DNA of 64,000 nucleotides from an uncultured Paracoccus sp. (GTDB lineage: Bacteria > Pseudomonadota > Alphaproteobacteria > Rhodobacterales > Rhodobacteraceae), in the NCBI GenBank assembly GCA_934533075.1, contig CAKTBJ010000001.1, positions 62,001-126,000 on the forward strand, written 5' to 3'. Under the pieces are notes generated by a model, which saw only the letters and a list, made by a program, of their open reading frames with translations, had not been told where the DNA came from and searched no databases. The translations under genes and the position numbers were made by a program. This document shows positions 8,663 to 17,864 of the stretch, piece after piece (position 1 is the first letter of the stretch; each line of letters starts with the position of its first letter).

Positions 8663-9772
8663 ATGGCCGAGGGAAAACGCACAGCACTTTACGACCTGCA
8701 CCTGGAACTGGGTGCGAAACTGGTGGATTTCGCCGGCTGGGCGATGCCGGTGCAATACCCCGCCGGGGTGATGGCCGAGCATAACGCCACCCGCCAGAAG
8801 GCCAGCTTCTTCGATGTCAGCCATATGGGGCAGGTGCTGCTGCGCGGCGACGGCGCCGCCGCGGCGCTGGAAACGCTGGTCCCCGCCGACATGATCGGCA
8901 TTCCCGAGGGGCGGCAACGCTATGGGCTGTTCACCAATGCGCAGGGCGGCATCCTCGACGACCTGATGATCGCCAACAAGGGCGACCACCTCTATCTGGT
9001 GGTGAATGCCGCGCGCGCCGATCACGACATCGCCCATCTGGGGCAGTTGGCGGCGCAGGGCATCCGCGTCGAGCCGCAGCCCGACCGCGCGCTGATCGCC
9101 GTGCAGGGACCGGAGGCGGTGGGCGTGGTCGCCGGCCTGCTGCCCGGCGTGGCCGGGATGCGCTTCATGGATTCGCGCGATCTGGACTGGCGCGGGGCCG
9201 TGCTGTGGGTGGCGCGGGCCGGCTATACCGGCGAGGACGGGTTCGAAATCTCGCTGCCGGCCGGGCTGGCCGTGGATTTCGCGCGGGAATTGCTGGCGCG
9301 CGGCGTGCAGCCCGCCGGCCTCGGCGCCCGCGACAGCCTGCGGCTGGAGGCCGGGCTGCCCCTCTATGGCCATGACATGGACGAGGGCGTGACCCCGGCG
9401 GAGGCCGGCCTCGGCTGGTCGATCCAGAAGATTCGCCGGCAGGGCGGCGCCCGCGAGGGCGGCTTCCCCGGCGCGGCGCGGGTGCTGGCCGAACTGGCCT
9501 CCGGTCCCGCCCGCAAGCGTCAGGGCCTGCGCCCCGGGGGCCGCGCCCCGGTCCGCGAGGGCGTGGCGCTGTTCGACACCGAATCGGGCGGCGAGACCAT
9601 CGGCAGCGTGACCTCGGGCGGGTTCGGACCCACCGTGGGCGGGCCTGTCGCGATGGCCCTGCTGCCCGCCGCCATCACCACCGGCGCCACCATCTGGGCG
9701 GAGCTGCGCGGCAAGCGCGTGCCGCTGACGGTGGTGGACCTGCCTTTCGTCACCCCCTCCTATAAACGCTGA
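8663..9772 (+). CDS. gcvT: Glycine cleavage system aminomethyltransferase (T protein)
   Basis: A 369-aa T protein: it takes the aminomethyl group from the lipoyl arm of GcvH, releases ammonia and makes methylene-tetrahydrofolate. Visible motifs include DFAGWAMPVQY near the N-terminus, FDVSHMGQVLLRG (residues ~47-60) and YTGEDGFEIS in the middle; the C-terminal barrel ends with KRVPLTVVDLPFV. The start at 8663 is preferred because a long purine-rich GGGGGGGAG lies 10 nt upstream and the homologous N-terminus begins there; an in-frame ATG at 8612 falls inside the leader. It is the first gene under the glycine riboswitch, 12 bp ahead of gcvH. Confidence 0.95.
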   Translation: MAEGKRTALYDLHLELGAKLVDFAGWAMPVQYPAGVMAEHNATRQKASFFDVSHMGQVLLRGDGAAAALETLVPADMIGIPEGRQRYGLFTNAQGGILDDLMIANKGDHLYLVVNAARADHDIAHLGQLAAQGIRVEPQPDRALIAVQGPEAVGVVAGLLPGVAGMRFMDSRDLDWRGAVLWVARAGYTGEDGFEISLPAGLAVDFARELLARGVQPAGLGARDSLRLEAGLPLYGHDMDEGVTPAEAGLGWSIQKIRRQGGAREGGFPGAARVLAELASGPARKRQGLRPGGRAPVREGVALFDTESGGETIGSVTSGGFGPTVGGPVAMALLPAAITTGATIWAELRGKRVPLTVVDLPFVTPSYKR

Positions 9773-9784
9773 GGAGCCTGACCC

Positions 9785-10144
9785 ATGCTGAAATATACCG
9801 AAGACCACGAATGGCTGCGCGCCGATGGCGATGAAGTCACCGTCGGCATCACCGCCCACGCCGCCGAGCAACTGGGCGACGTGGTGTTCGTCGAGCTGCC
9901 CGAGGTCGGCCGCGCGGTCGAGCAGGGCGAGGAAATCGTGGTGATCGAGTCGGTCAAGGCCGCCTCGGACATCGTGGCGCCCATCGCCGGCACCATCACC
10001 GCCGTCAACGAGGCGCTGGCCGACGCGCCGGGCGAGGTCAATGCCGACCCGGCGGCGGCCTGGTTCTTCCGCATCAAGCCGGAGGGCGGCGTGGACCTGT
10101 CGGGCTTCATGGACGAAGACGCCTACAACGCCATGATCGGCTGA
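9785..10144 (+). CDS. gcvH: Glycine cleavage system lipoyl carrier (H protein)
   Basis: A 119-aa small carrier protein of normal length. The lipoylation site is Lys58 in [15 protein letters not shown]. The N-terminus [12 protein letters not shown] is typical. It shuttles the aminomethyl and reduced lipoyl groups between the P, T and L proteins. It sits 12 bp after gcvT and 83 bp before gcvP, in one operon under the glycine riboswitch. An L protein (lipoamide dehydrogenase) is not in this window and is usually shared with other 2-oxoacid dehydrogenases. Confidence 0.97.
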   Translation: MLKYTEDHEWLRADGDEVTVGITAHAAEQLGDVVFVELPEVGRAVEQGEEIVVIESVKAASDIVAPIAGTITAVNEALADAPGEVNADPAAAWFFRIKPEGGVDLSGFMDEDAYNAMIG

Positions 10145-10227
10145 TCACAGGCCCCGCCCGACCGTGGCGGGGCCGTCGCTTTCCAGCCTGACGAACACCT
10201 CGCTGCCGCCACAAGATGAGACCCGCC

Positions 10228-13059
10228 ATGAGCAAATGGACGCCGACCAGCTATAACCCGGACGATTTCGCCAATCGGCGCCATATCGGCCCCACCCCCG
10301 CCGAGATGGCCGAGATGCTGCGCGCCGTGGGTGCGCCCAGCCTCGACGCGCTGATCGAGCAGACGGTGCCCGCCTCGATCCGGCAGGAGCGCGCGCTGGA
10401 CTGGGCGCCGCTGACGGAACGGGAACTGCTGGACCGCATGCGCCGGGTGGCGGCGAAGAACCGGGTGATGACCAGCCTGATCGGGCAGGGCTATTACGGC
10501 ACCGTCACGCCCCCGGCGATCCAGCGCAATATCCTTGAGAATCCGGCCTGGTATACGGCCTATACGCCTTACCAGCCCGAAATCGCGCAGGGCCGGCTGG
10601 AGGCGCTGCTGAACTTCCAGACGATGGTGGCGGACCTGACCGGGCTGCCGGTGGCGAATGCGTCGCTGCTGGACGAGGCGACGGCGGCGGCCGAGGCGAT
10701 GGCGATGGCGCAGCGGGTGGCCAAGTCCAAGGCCGGGGCCTTCTTCGTCGCCGATAACCTGCATCCGCAGACCGTGGCCGTGGTGAAAACCCGTGCCGAG
10801 GCGCTGGGCATCGCGATCATCGAGGGGGCGGTGGACGACCTCGACCCCGCCGCCGTGTTCGGGGCGCTGTTCCAGTATCCCGGCACGCATGGCGAATTGC
10901 GCGACCTGACGGCGGAATGCGAGGCCCTGCATGCCGCCGGCGCCGTGGCGGTGGTGGCGACCGACCTGTTGGCCCTGTGCCTCATCAAGGAGCCGGGCGC
11001 GATGGGCGCCGACATCGCCGTGGGCAGCGCCCAGCGGTTCGGCGTGCCGATGGGCTATGGCGGGCCGCATGCCGGCTTCTTCGCCTGCCGCGACGAGATG
11101 AAGCGCGCCATGCCCGGCCGCATCGTCGGCGTTAGCATCGACGCCAAGGGGAACAAGGCCTATCGCCTGTCCCTGCAAACCCGCGAGCAGCATATCCGGC
11201 GCGAGAAGGCCACCTCCAACGTCTGCACCGCGCAGGCCCTGCTGGCGGTCATGGCCGGTTTCTATGCGGTGTTTCACGGCCCGATGGGCCTGAAGGCCAT
11301 CGCCCAGCGCACCCATCTGCTGGCCGCCACCCTGGCGCGGGTGCTGCGCGAGGCCGGGGCGGAGGTCGCCGAGGGGCCGTTCTTCGACACCATCACCGTG
11401 CGGGTGGGCGTGGGTCAGACCGGCATCCTCGCGAGTGCCCGCCATCGCGGCATCAACCTGCGCAAGGTCGGCCGCGACCGGGTGGGGATCAGCCTCGACG
11501 AGACTTCCGACATGGGGGTGATCGCGCGCGTGCTGGACGCCTTCGGCATCGAGGCGCCGGCGGCGATGGACGACCGCCCGGCTTTGCCCGATGCGCTGCT
11601 GCGCGACAGCGACTATCTGACCCATCCGGTCTTCCACATGAACCGGGCCGAGTCGGAGATGATGCGCTATATGCGCCGCCTGTCGGATCGCGACCTGGCG
11701 CTGGATCGGGCGATGATCCCGCTTGGCTCCTGCACCATGAAGCTGAACGCCGCGGCCGAGATGATGCCGCTGACCTGGCCGGAATTCGGCGCCCTGCATC
11801 CCTTCTGCCCCGCCGACCAGGCCGAGGGCTATGCCGAGATGATCGCCGACCTGACCGAAAAGCTGTGCGAGATCACCGGCTACGATGGTTTCTCGCTGCA
11901 ACCGAACAGCGGCGCGCAGGGGGAATATGCCGGGCTGCTGACCATCGCCGCCTATCACAAGGCGCGCGGCGAGGCGCGCGACATCTGCCTGATCCCGGTC
12001 TCCGCCCACGGCACCAACCCGGCCAGCGCCCAGATGGCCGGCATGAAGGTCGTGGTGGTGAAATCGGCGCCCAACGGCGACATCGACCTGGAGGACTTCA
12101 CCGACAAGGCCGCCAAGGCCGGCGACCGGCTGGCGGCGGTGATGATCACCTATCCCTCCACGCATGGCGTGTTCGAGGACACCGTGCGCGAGGTCTGCCG
12201 CATCACCCATCAGCATGGCGGGCAGGTCTATATCGACGGGGCGAACATGAATGCCCTTGTCGGGCTGGTGAAGCCGGGCGAGATCGGCGGCGATGTCAGC
12301 CACCTGAACCTGCACAAGACCTTTGCAATCCCGCATGGCGGCGGCGGGCCGGGCATGGGACCGATCGGCGTCAAGGCGCATCTGGTGCCCTTCCTGCCCG
12401 GCGACCCGCGCGACACCGACAGCGGCGCGGTGTCGGCGGCGCCCTATGGCAGCGCCTCGATCCTGCTGATTTCCTGGGCCTATATCCTGATGATGGGTGG
12501 CGCCGGCCTGACGCAGGCCACGCGGGTGGCGATCCTGAACGCCAACTATATCGCGGCGCGGCTGGCCTCGGCCTATCCGATCCTGTTCATGGGCAATCGT
12601 GGCCGGGTGGCGCATGAATGCATCCTGGATACCCGCCCCTTCGCACAAGTCGGGGTGACGGTGGACGATATCGCCAAGCGTCTGGTGGATAACGGTTTCC
12701 ATGCGCCGACGATGAGCTGGCCGGTCTCGGGCACCTTGATGGTGGAGCCGACGGAATCGGAAACCAAGGCCGAGATCGACCGCCTGATCACCGCCCTGCT
12801 GGCGATCCGGGCCGAGATCGCCGACGTGGCCGAGGGCCGCATCAGCGCCGAGCAATCCCCCCTGCGCCACGCCCCGCATACGGTCGAGGACCTCGTGGCC
12901 GACTGGGACCGCCTTTATTCGCGCGAACAGGGCTGCTTCCCGCCCGGCAGCTTCCGCGAGGACAAATACTGGCCGCCGGTGGGCCGGGTGGACAACGTGC
13001 ACGGCGACCGCAACCTGATCTGCACCTGCCCGCCGCTGGAAGCCTACGCGGCGGAATAG
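10228..13059 (+). CDS. gcvP: Glycine dehydrogenase (decarboxylating), fused P protein
   Basis: A 943-aa single-chain P protein that decarboxylates glycine with pyridoxal phosphate; the two halves (P1 and P2 in many bacteria) are fused. The N-terminal half has FANRRHIGP and [12 protein letters not shown]; the PLP lysine is about residue 697 in [18 protein letters not shown]. The glycine-rich loop is intact. Two starts are possible, ATG at 10216 and ATG at 10228; neither has a strong ribosome-binding site, and 10228 (MSKWTPTSY) is chosen because GATGAG lies just before it. It closes the gcvTHP operon and is followed by a hairpin. Confidence 0.95.
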   Translation: MSKWTPTSYNPDDFANRRHIGPTPAEMAEMLRAVGAPSLDALIEQTVPASIRQERALDWAPLTERELLDRMRRVAAKNRVMTSLIGQGYYGTVTPPAIQRNILENPAWYTAYTPYQPEIAQGRLEALLNFQTMVADLTGLPVANASLLDEATAAAEAMAMAQRVAKSKAGAFFVADNLHPQTVAVVKTRAEALGIAIIEGAVDDLDPAAVFGALFQYPGTHGELRDLTAECEALHAAGAVAVVATDLLALCLIKEPGAMGADIAVGSAQRFGVPMGYGGPHAGFFACRDEMKRAMPGRIVGVSIDAKGNKAYRLSLQTREQHIRREKATSNVCTAQALLAVMAGFYAVFHGPMGLKAIAQRTHLLAATLARVLREAGAEVAEGPFFDTITVRVGVGQTGILASARHRGINLRKVGRDRVGISLDETSDMGVIARVLDAFGIEAPAAMDDRPALPDALLRDSDYLTHPVFHMNRAESEMMRYMRRLSDRDLALDRAMIPLGSCTMKLNAAAEMMPLTWPEFGALHPFCPADQAEGYAEMIADLTEKLCEITGYDGFSLQPNSGAQGEYAGLLTIAAYHKARGEARDICLIPVSAHGTNPASAQMAGMKVVVVKSAPNGDIDLEDFTDKAAKAGDRLAAVMITYPSTHGVFEDTVREVCRITHQHGGQVYIDGANMNALVGLVKPGEIGGDVSHLNLHKTFAIPHGGGGPGMGPIGVKAHLVPFLPGDPRDTDSGAVSAAPYGSASILLISWAYILMMGGAGLTQATRVAILNANYIAARLASAYPILFMGNRGRVAHECILDTRPFAQVGVTVDDIAKRLVDNGFHAPTMSWPVSGTLMVEPTESETKAEIDRLITALLAIRAEIADVAEGRISAEQSPLRHAPHTVEDLVADWDRLYSREQGCFPPGSFREDKYWPPVGRVDNVHGDRNLICTCPPLEAYAAE

Positions 13060-13075
13060 GGCCGCGAAATTTCCT

Positions 13076-13101
13076 CCGGCGGCGGTGAAAATCGCCGCCG
13101 G
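13076..13101 (+). terminator. Hairpin after gcvP
   Basis: CCGGCGGCG at 13076-13084 pairs perfectly with CGCCGCCGG at 13093-13101 over an 8-nt A-rich loop, 17 bases past the gcvP stop. No T-run follows, so it may be a weak or Rho-assisted terminator or an mRNA 3' end barrier. Confidence 0.4.
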
Positions 13102-13148
13102 GGCGCTTGACAATCACCGGGCGCGGCTGCAAAAGCCGGCTTCGGTGG

Positions 13149-13224
<76 letters not shown>

Positions 13225-13524
13225 GACCCCCCGGAAAATCTTCCAATCTCAGGGTGCTGAGCCGACACAGGCGGATGGTCCCTCCCGTAACCCGCTCCGG
13301 CGGGACTTCGACGGTTTCGTGCCGGATACCACCGGAGGCGCAGGCATTCCCGGTCCGCCATCCGCCCGCAATCGGAGGCGCCGCATTCCCGCCTCGCTTC
13401 GGTCGCCCGTCCTCCCGCTTCGGGTGCCGGATCGCCGCCGGCGACGGGGCCTTTACGACAGCGCGATTGCGATGGCCTTGCCGGAAGGCTTGTCTTCGCG
13501 AGGGATACATGGATCAGTCCGCAC
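13225..13524. other. Non-coding stretch after tRNA-Ala
   Basis: I see no gene, terminator with a T-run, or repeat of the tRNA 3' end in these 300 bases. Short open frames exist on both strands but have arginine- and proline-rich composition typical of out-of-frame GC-rich DNA. Confidence 0.5.
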
Positions 13525-13899
13525 ATGACGGACCCGCGGACCCCGGACGCTGCGAATTCCCTGCGCACGGCGCGGCTCTGGCTGGCGCTGTTGCTGGCGC
13601 TGCTCGTCGCCGCGCTGCCGGGGCCGCAGCCCGCCGCCACGCCGGACGGGCAGGTCCGGCATCTGCATGCGCCCGCCGATGCCCTGACGGCGATCCACGG
13701 CCGGAACCTCGTCGCGCGCGAGGACATCGCGCAGGTGCGCCCCCTGGCCGCGGCAACACTCCCGCCGCCGGCCGCATCGCTTCCGCCGCCGCGCAACCCG
13801 GCGCGGGTCCTCTATCGCCATCATGCCCGACGGGGCGCCGGCACATGCCCGATCACGCCCCGCGCCCGTGATCCGCCCATCCTTCGCCTGACCGCCTGA
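13525..13899 (+). CDS. Possible small secreted or membrane protein of unknown function
   Basis: An open frame of 124 codons. It starts with a polar N-terminus, followed by a clear hydrophobic segment ([16 protein letters not shown], residues ~18-33) that could be a signal anchor, then a proline-rich tail. No family is recognised. No good ribosome-binding site precedes the ATG, and the C-terminal third is rich in Arg, Pro and Ala as in non-coding frames of this genome. It may be real only in part. It lies between tRNA-Ala and the Mrp operon. Confidence 0.3.
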   Translation: MTDPRTPDAANSLRTARLWLALLLALLVAALPGPQPAATPDGQVRHLHAPADALTAIHGRNLVAREDIAQVRPLAAATLPPPAASLPPPRNPARVLYRHHARRGAGTCPITPRARDPPILRLTA

Positions 13900-13953
13900 C
13901 CACGCTCTGCCCCCGGCAGATCATGCCCCTTGCGCTCATGAAGGATGAAAGTG

Positions 13954-14154
13954 ATGTCCCATGACAATGAACCGGCATCGAGCCGGCCTCTTCCCGCCAC
14001 CCCGGAAGCAGGGATGCCCGATCCCGCACCCCCGCCCGGAGAGACCCCGCCCGCGCGCGGCCCGGCACAGTCCGGCAGGACCATCCTGCTGAACTGGTGC
14101 CTCCTGATCGCGGGGCTGGCCGTCATCGCCCTCGCCGTCTGGCTGTTCGGATGA
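13954..14154 (+). CDS. Small tail-anchored membrane protein, hypothetical
   Basis: A 66-aa protein: a polar, Pro-rich N-terminal half and one C-terminal membrane span (NWCLLIAGLAVIALAVWLFG) ending two or three residues before the stop. The ATG at 13954 has AAGGA nine bases upstream; an in-frame ATG at 13945 overlaps that site and is less likely. Family unknown. Its topology is that of a tail-anchored inner-membrane protein with a cytoplasmic head. It is upstream of the Mrp antiporter operon with a 460-bp gap, so a functional link is not implied. Confidence 0.5.
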   Translation: MSHDNEPASSRPLPATPEAGMPDPAPPPGETPPARGPAQSGRTILLNWCLLIAGLAVIALAVWLFG

Positions 14155-14614
14155 TGCGGCGCCGGTCGTGACGGATCGGCCGGAGGCCTGCCGAGCGATC
14201 CGGCAGGCCTCCGAGCCGGGGCCATCGGCGGCGGAATGGTCCCCTGCACCGTCTGCCCCCCGGCCGATGGAGTTTCGAGGCGAAATACCCCTGCCGTAGC
14301 GGGGGCACATTTGCGGCGGCCGCCGCCGTCGGCGCGATGCGCACCCCGCATCCGCATGGGCGGGAAAGGGGAGGCCATACCCGGCACCCTGCGGGTTCCC
14401 GCTCTGGCGGCGGCGAACGGCTTTCTCGCCGCAGCCGGATTCCTCGCCGTGGCAATGCGGTGCGGCCGCGCGGCCGAGCCGGTCGCCCCGCCGCCGTTCA
14501 CGACCGCGCCAGATGATGAATTCATTTGCATTTTGTGCGGATCGGAAGTTGCGCGCATGGTCGTCGCTGCGTATCAGAAAACCACGCCACCCCTTTGCGA
14601 GAAGTCCCTATCGG
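14155..14614. other. Non-coding region upstream of mrpA with a perfect inverted repeat
   Basis: No gene is supported here. A perfect 13-bp inverted repeat, CGGAGGCCTGCCG at 14181-14193 and its complement at 14201-14213, flanks a 7-nt loop, 27 bases after the preceding small gene; it has no T-run. A lower-GC patch at about 14505-14590 is the likely location of the mrp promoter, though I cannot assign -35 and -10 boxes with confidence. Confidence 0.5.
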
Positions 14615-17515
14615 ATGATCCACGAGAATCTGCTGATCACCCTCGTCATCCTGCCGTTCCTCGCGGCACTGGCGGCGGTGACGCTGCCGATCCGTGCGCG
14701 CAATGCCGAGGCCATGCTGGCCGGCATGACCATGCTGGCGATGCTGGTGATCCTGGCGGTGCTGGTGCCGCAACTGGCCGAAGGCCCCATCGTGAGCAAT
14801 GTGCGCTGGGTGGACGTGATCGGGCTGAACCTGCGTTTCCGCATCGACGCCTTCGCGGCGCTGTTCGCCGGGCTGGTCTCCGGCATCGGGCTGCTGGTGG
14901 TGGTCTTCGCCCGCACCTACCTGTCGCCCGACGATCCGGCGCCGCGCTTCTATGCCAGCCTGCTGGCCTTTTCCGGCTCGATGTCGGGGATCGTGCTGTC
15001 GGGCAACGTCATCATGCTGGTGGTGTTCTGGGAGCTGACGACCTACACCTCGTTCCTGCTCATCAGCTACTGGAACCAGAAGGCCGAGGCCCGCGACGGC
15101 GCGAGGCATTCGCTGATCATCACCGCCTCGGGCGGGCTGTGCCTGCTGGCCGCGATGATCATCCTGGGCCAGATCGCCGGCAGCTACGAGCTGGATGCCG
15201 TGCTGGCCGCCGGCGACCGCATCCGCGAGCATGCGCTTTACCTGCCGGCGCTGATCCTGCTGCTGCTGGGGGCGTTCACCAAATCGGCGCAGTTCCCGTT
15301 CCATTTCTGGCTGCCCGGCGCGATGGCGGCGCCGACGCCGGTCAGCGCCTATCTGCATTCGGCGACGATGGTGAAGGCGGGCGTGTTCCTGCTGCTGCGC
15401 TTCGCGCCGGCGATGGCGGGCACGCAATACTGGCTGGGCATCGTCGCCGGCATCGGAATCCTGACGATGGCGATGGGCGCGATCATCGCCATGTTCCGCA
15501 CCGACCTGAAGGGGCTGCTGGCCTATTCCACCATCAGCCATCTGGGCCTGATCACCGCGCTGGCCGGGATCGGCACGCCCTTCGCGATCAGCGTGGCGGT
15601 GTTCCACATCCTCAACCACGCCATGTTCAAGGCGGCGCTGTTCATGACCGCCGGCATCGTCGACCACGAGACCGGGGCGCGCGACCTACGGCGCCTGTCC
15701 GGGCTGGCGCGGCTGATGCCGATCACGGCCGGGCTGGCGGCGGTGGTCAGCGCGGCGATGGCGGGGCTGCCGTTCCTGAACGGCTTCCTGTCCAAGGAGA
15801 TGTTCCTCGATGCCGCGTGGCAACTGGGCGAGCTGGGCGAGGCCGGGCGGCTGTTCGTCGCGCTGGCGGTAATCGGCGCCGCCGCCGGCGTGGCCTATTC
15901 GCTGCGCTTTGCCATCGGCATCTTCCTCGGCCCGCCGCCGCGCGACCTGCCGGTGGCGCATCCCCACGATCCGCCGGTGCCGATGTGGCTGCCGGTGGCG
16001 CTGCTGGCGGCGGGATGCCTTGCGGTCGGGCTGATGCCGTCGCTGGTCGAGGGGGTGATCTTCGCGGCCTCCTCGGCCATCCTCGGGCCGGAGGCGCCGC
16101 ATCTGCATATCCAGCTGTGGCACGGCATCACCCCGGCCCTGATCATGAGCCTGATCGCCTATGCCGCCGGCGCCGTGCTTTACCTGTGCCTGCGCGCCGC
16201 GCCCGACGAGCCGTCGCTGATGGCCCGCATCGACGCCGTGTCCCTGTTCGAGCGCCTGCTGCGTGTCACCACCCGCACCCTGCCCGCGGCGCTGGCCCGG
16301 ATTTTCGGCGCCCCGCATCTGCAAAGCCAGATGCGCGTCCTGGTGCTGCTGGCCGCGCTGATCGGGGTGCTGGTGCTGCCCGGCACCGAATGGTGGCCGG
16401 AAACCCCCGAATTCGGCGTGCAGGAGGCGCTGTTCGCGCTGCTGTGGCTGGTCGGCGGCGCTTGCGCCATCGCCGCCGCCTGGCAGGCGAAATACCATCG
16501 CTTCGCCGCCCTGATCCTGATGAGCGGCGCCGGCATGGTCACCTGCGTCAGCTTCGTCTGGCTGTCGGCGCCCGACCTGGCCGTGACGCAGCTTCTGGTC
16601 GAGATCGTGACCACCGTGCTTCTGCTGCTGGGCCTGCGCTGGCTGCCGCAAAGGAACGAGGAAATCCTGGCCGACCAAAGCCCCCGCGCCCGCTTCCGCC
16701 GCGGCCGCGACCTGCTGATCGCGCTGTTCGGCGGCACAGGCATGGCCGCGATGGCCTATGCGGTGATGGCGCTGCCCTCGGGGCTGAACGTGGGCGACTG
16801 GTTCATGCGCCACGCCTATACCGAGGGCGGCGGCACCAATGTCGTCAACGTCATCCTGGTGGATTTCCGCGCCTTCGACACCTTCGGCGAGATCACCGTG
16901 CTGTGCATCGTGTCGCTGACCGTCTTCGTGCTGCTGCGCCGCTTCCGTCCGGCCGAGGAAAGCGCCGGCGCGCCGCGCCCGCAACGCGCCTCGGACGAGG
17001 GGGGATCGGGCGATTTCCTCTATGTCTCGTCGATCATCATGAACTGGATGTTCGCGGCCTCGGTCGTCGCGGCGGCCTATCTGTTCTTCCGCGGCCACGA
17101 CCTGCCCGGCGGCGGATTCGCCGCGGGCGTCACGCTGGCCATCGGGCTGATGCTGCAATACCTGGCCAATGGCGTGCGCGCCGTGGAGGCCAAGCTGGTG
17201 ATCCTGCCGATCCGCTGGATGGCCACCGGGCTGACCATCGCCATGCTGACCGGCATGGGGGCCTGGCTGTTCGGCTATCCCTTCCTGACCCAGCATGCGC
17301 AATATCTGGAGGTGCCGGTGATCGGCCAGGTGCCGATGGCCACGGCGCTGCTGTTCGACCTGGGCGTGTTCGTCGTGGTCGTCGGCGCCACGGTGCTGAT
17401 GCTGATCGCCATCGCCCACCAGTCGCTGCGCGTGCGGCAGGGGCAGGGCCGGCGCGGCGTGGCGCTGGAAGACGTGGACCCCGAAACCCCCGCCACCGCC
17501 GGACAGGAGGCCTGA
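14615..17515 (+). CDS. mrpA: Mrp-type cation/proton antiporter subunit A fused to subunit B
   Basis: A 966-aa many-span membrane protein related to respiratory complex I subunit NuoL. The N-terminal ~780 residues are MrpA, with an antiporter core containing FWELTTYTSFLLISYWN, the buried lysine region SATMVKAGVFLLLR and NHAMFKAALFMTAGIVDHETG. The last ~160 residues match MrpB (YVSSIIMNWMFAASVV and RGHDLPGGGFAAGV), so A and B are fused as in rhizobial PhaAB. The ATG at 14615 starts at the conserved MIHENLL; the frame is open 34 codons further upstream. It heads a seven-function operon that exports Na+ or K+ in exchange for protons. Confidence 0.95.
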   Translation: MIHENLLITLVILPFLAALAAVTLPIRARNAEAMLAGMTMLAMLVILAVLVPQLAEGPIVSNVRWVDVIGLNLRFRIDAFAALFAGLVSGIGLLVVVFARTYLSPDDPAPRFYASLLAFSGSMSGIVLSGNVIMLVVFWELTTYTSFLLISYWNQKAEARDGARHSLIITASGGLCLLAAMIILGQIAGSYELDAVLAAGDRIREHALYLPALILLLLGAFTKSAQFPFHFWLPGAMAAPTPVSAYLHSATMVKAGVFLLLRFAPAMAGTQYWLGIVAGIGILTMAMGAIIAMFRTDLKGLLAYSTISHLGLITALAGIGTPFAISVAVFHILNHAMFKAALFMTAGIVDHETGARDLRRLSGLARLMPITAGLAAVVSAAMAGLPFLNGFLSKEMFLDAAWQLGELGEAGRLFVALAVIGAAAGVAYSLRFAIGIFLGPPPRDLPVAHPHDPPVPMWLPVALLAAGCLAVGLMPSLVEGVIFAASSAILGPEAPHLHIQLWHGITPALIMSLIAYAAGAVLYLCLRAAPDEPSLMARIDAVSLFERLLRVTTRTLPAALARIFGAPHLQSQMRVLVLLAALIGVLVLPGTEWWPETPEFGVQEALFALLWLVGGACAIAAAWQAKYHRFAALILMSGAGMVTCVSFVWLSAPDLAVTQLLVEIVTTVLLLLGLRWLPQRNEEILADQSPRARFRRGRDLLIALFGGTGMAAMAYAVMALPSGLNVGDWFMRHAYTEGGGTNVVNVILVDFRAFDTFGEITVLCIVSLTVFVLLRRFRPAEESAGAPRPQRASDEGGSGDFLYVSSIIMNWMFAASVVAAAYLFFRGHDLPGGGFAAGVTLAIGLMLQYLANGVRAVEAKLVILPIRWMATGLTIAMLTGMGAWLFGYPFLTQHAQYLEVPVIGQVPMATALLFDLGVFVVVVGATVLMLIAIAHQSLRVRQGQGRRGVALEDVDPETPATAGQEA

Positions 17516-17516
17516 G

Positions 17517-17864
17517 ATGCAGCTTATCCTCGCCATCGCCATCGGCGTCCTGACCGGATCGGGGCTGTGGCTGCTGATGCGGCCGCGCAGCTATCAGGTC
17601 ATCATCGGCCTGTGCCTGCTGGCCTATGGCGTCAACCTGTTCATCTTCGGCATGGGCCGGCCGCGCATCGGCGCCCCGCCGATCATGCCCAAGGGCGGCT
17701 TCGTCGATCCCACGGCCTATTCCGACCCGCTGCCGCAGGCGCTGGTGCTGACCGCCATCGTCATCAGCTTCGCCACCACGGCGCTGTTCCTGGTCGTGCT
17801 GATGGCCGCGCGCGGCGCCACCGGCACCGATCACGTCGACGGCGAGGAAGGGCGAAACACATGA
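17517..17864 (+). CDS. mrpC: Mrp antiporter subunit C
   Basis: A 115-aa NuoK-like subunit with three membrane spans (residues ~4-22, 28-46 and 76-98). The segment SYQVIIGLCLLAYGVNLFIF and the later SDPLPQALVLTAIVISFATTA are typical of MrpC/MnhC, the latter containing the conserved DPLPQALVLTAIVI block. It starts 1 bp after mrpA stops and its stop overlaps the mrpD start (ATGA). Confidence 0.95.
   Translation: MQLILAIAIGVLTGSGLWLLMRPRSYQVIIGLCLLAYGVNLFIFGMGRPRIGAPPIMPKGGFVDPTAYSDPLPQALVLTAIVISFATTALFLVVLMAARGATGTDHVDGEEGRNT

Noticed and set aside
10123..13113. Nearly 1000-codon open frame antisense to gcvP
   Set aside because: Shadow of gcvP on the other strand; composition is typical of antisense GC-rich DNA and it has no ribosome-binding site or motif.
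13821..14558. 245-codon frame on the minus strand between tRNA-Ala and mrpA
   Set aside because: Pro/Arg/Gly-rich, without hydrophobic or motif pattern, and opposite to the better-supported small tail-anchored gene.
14236..17553. 1105-codon frame overlapping mrpA in another phase
   Set aside because: Arginine/alanine/glycine-rich out-of-phase frame; mrpA with clear membrane spans and conserved motifs is the true product.
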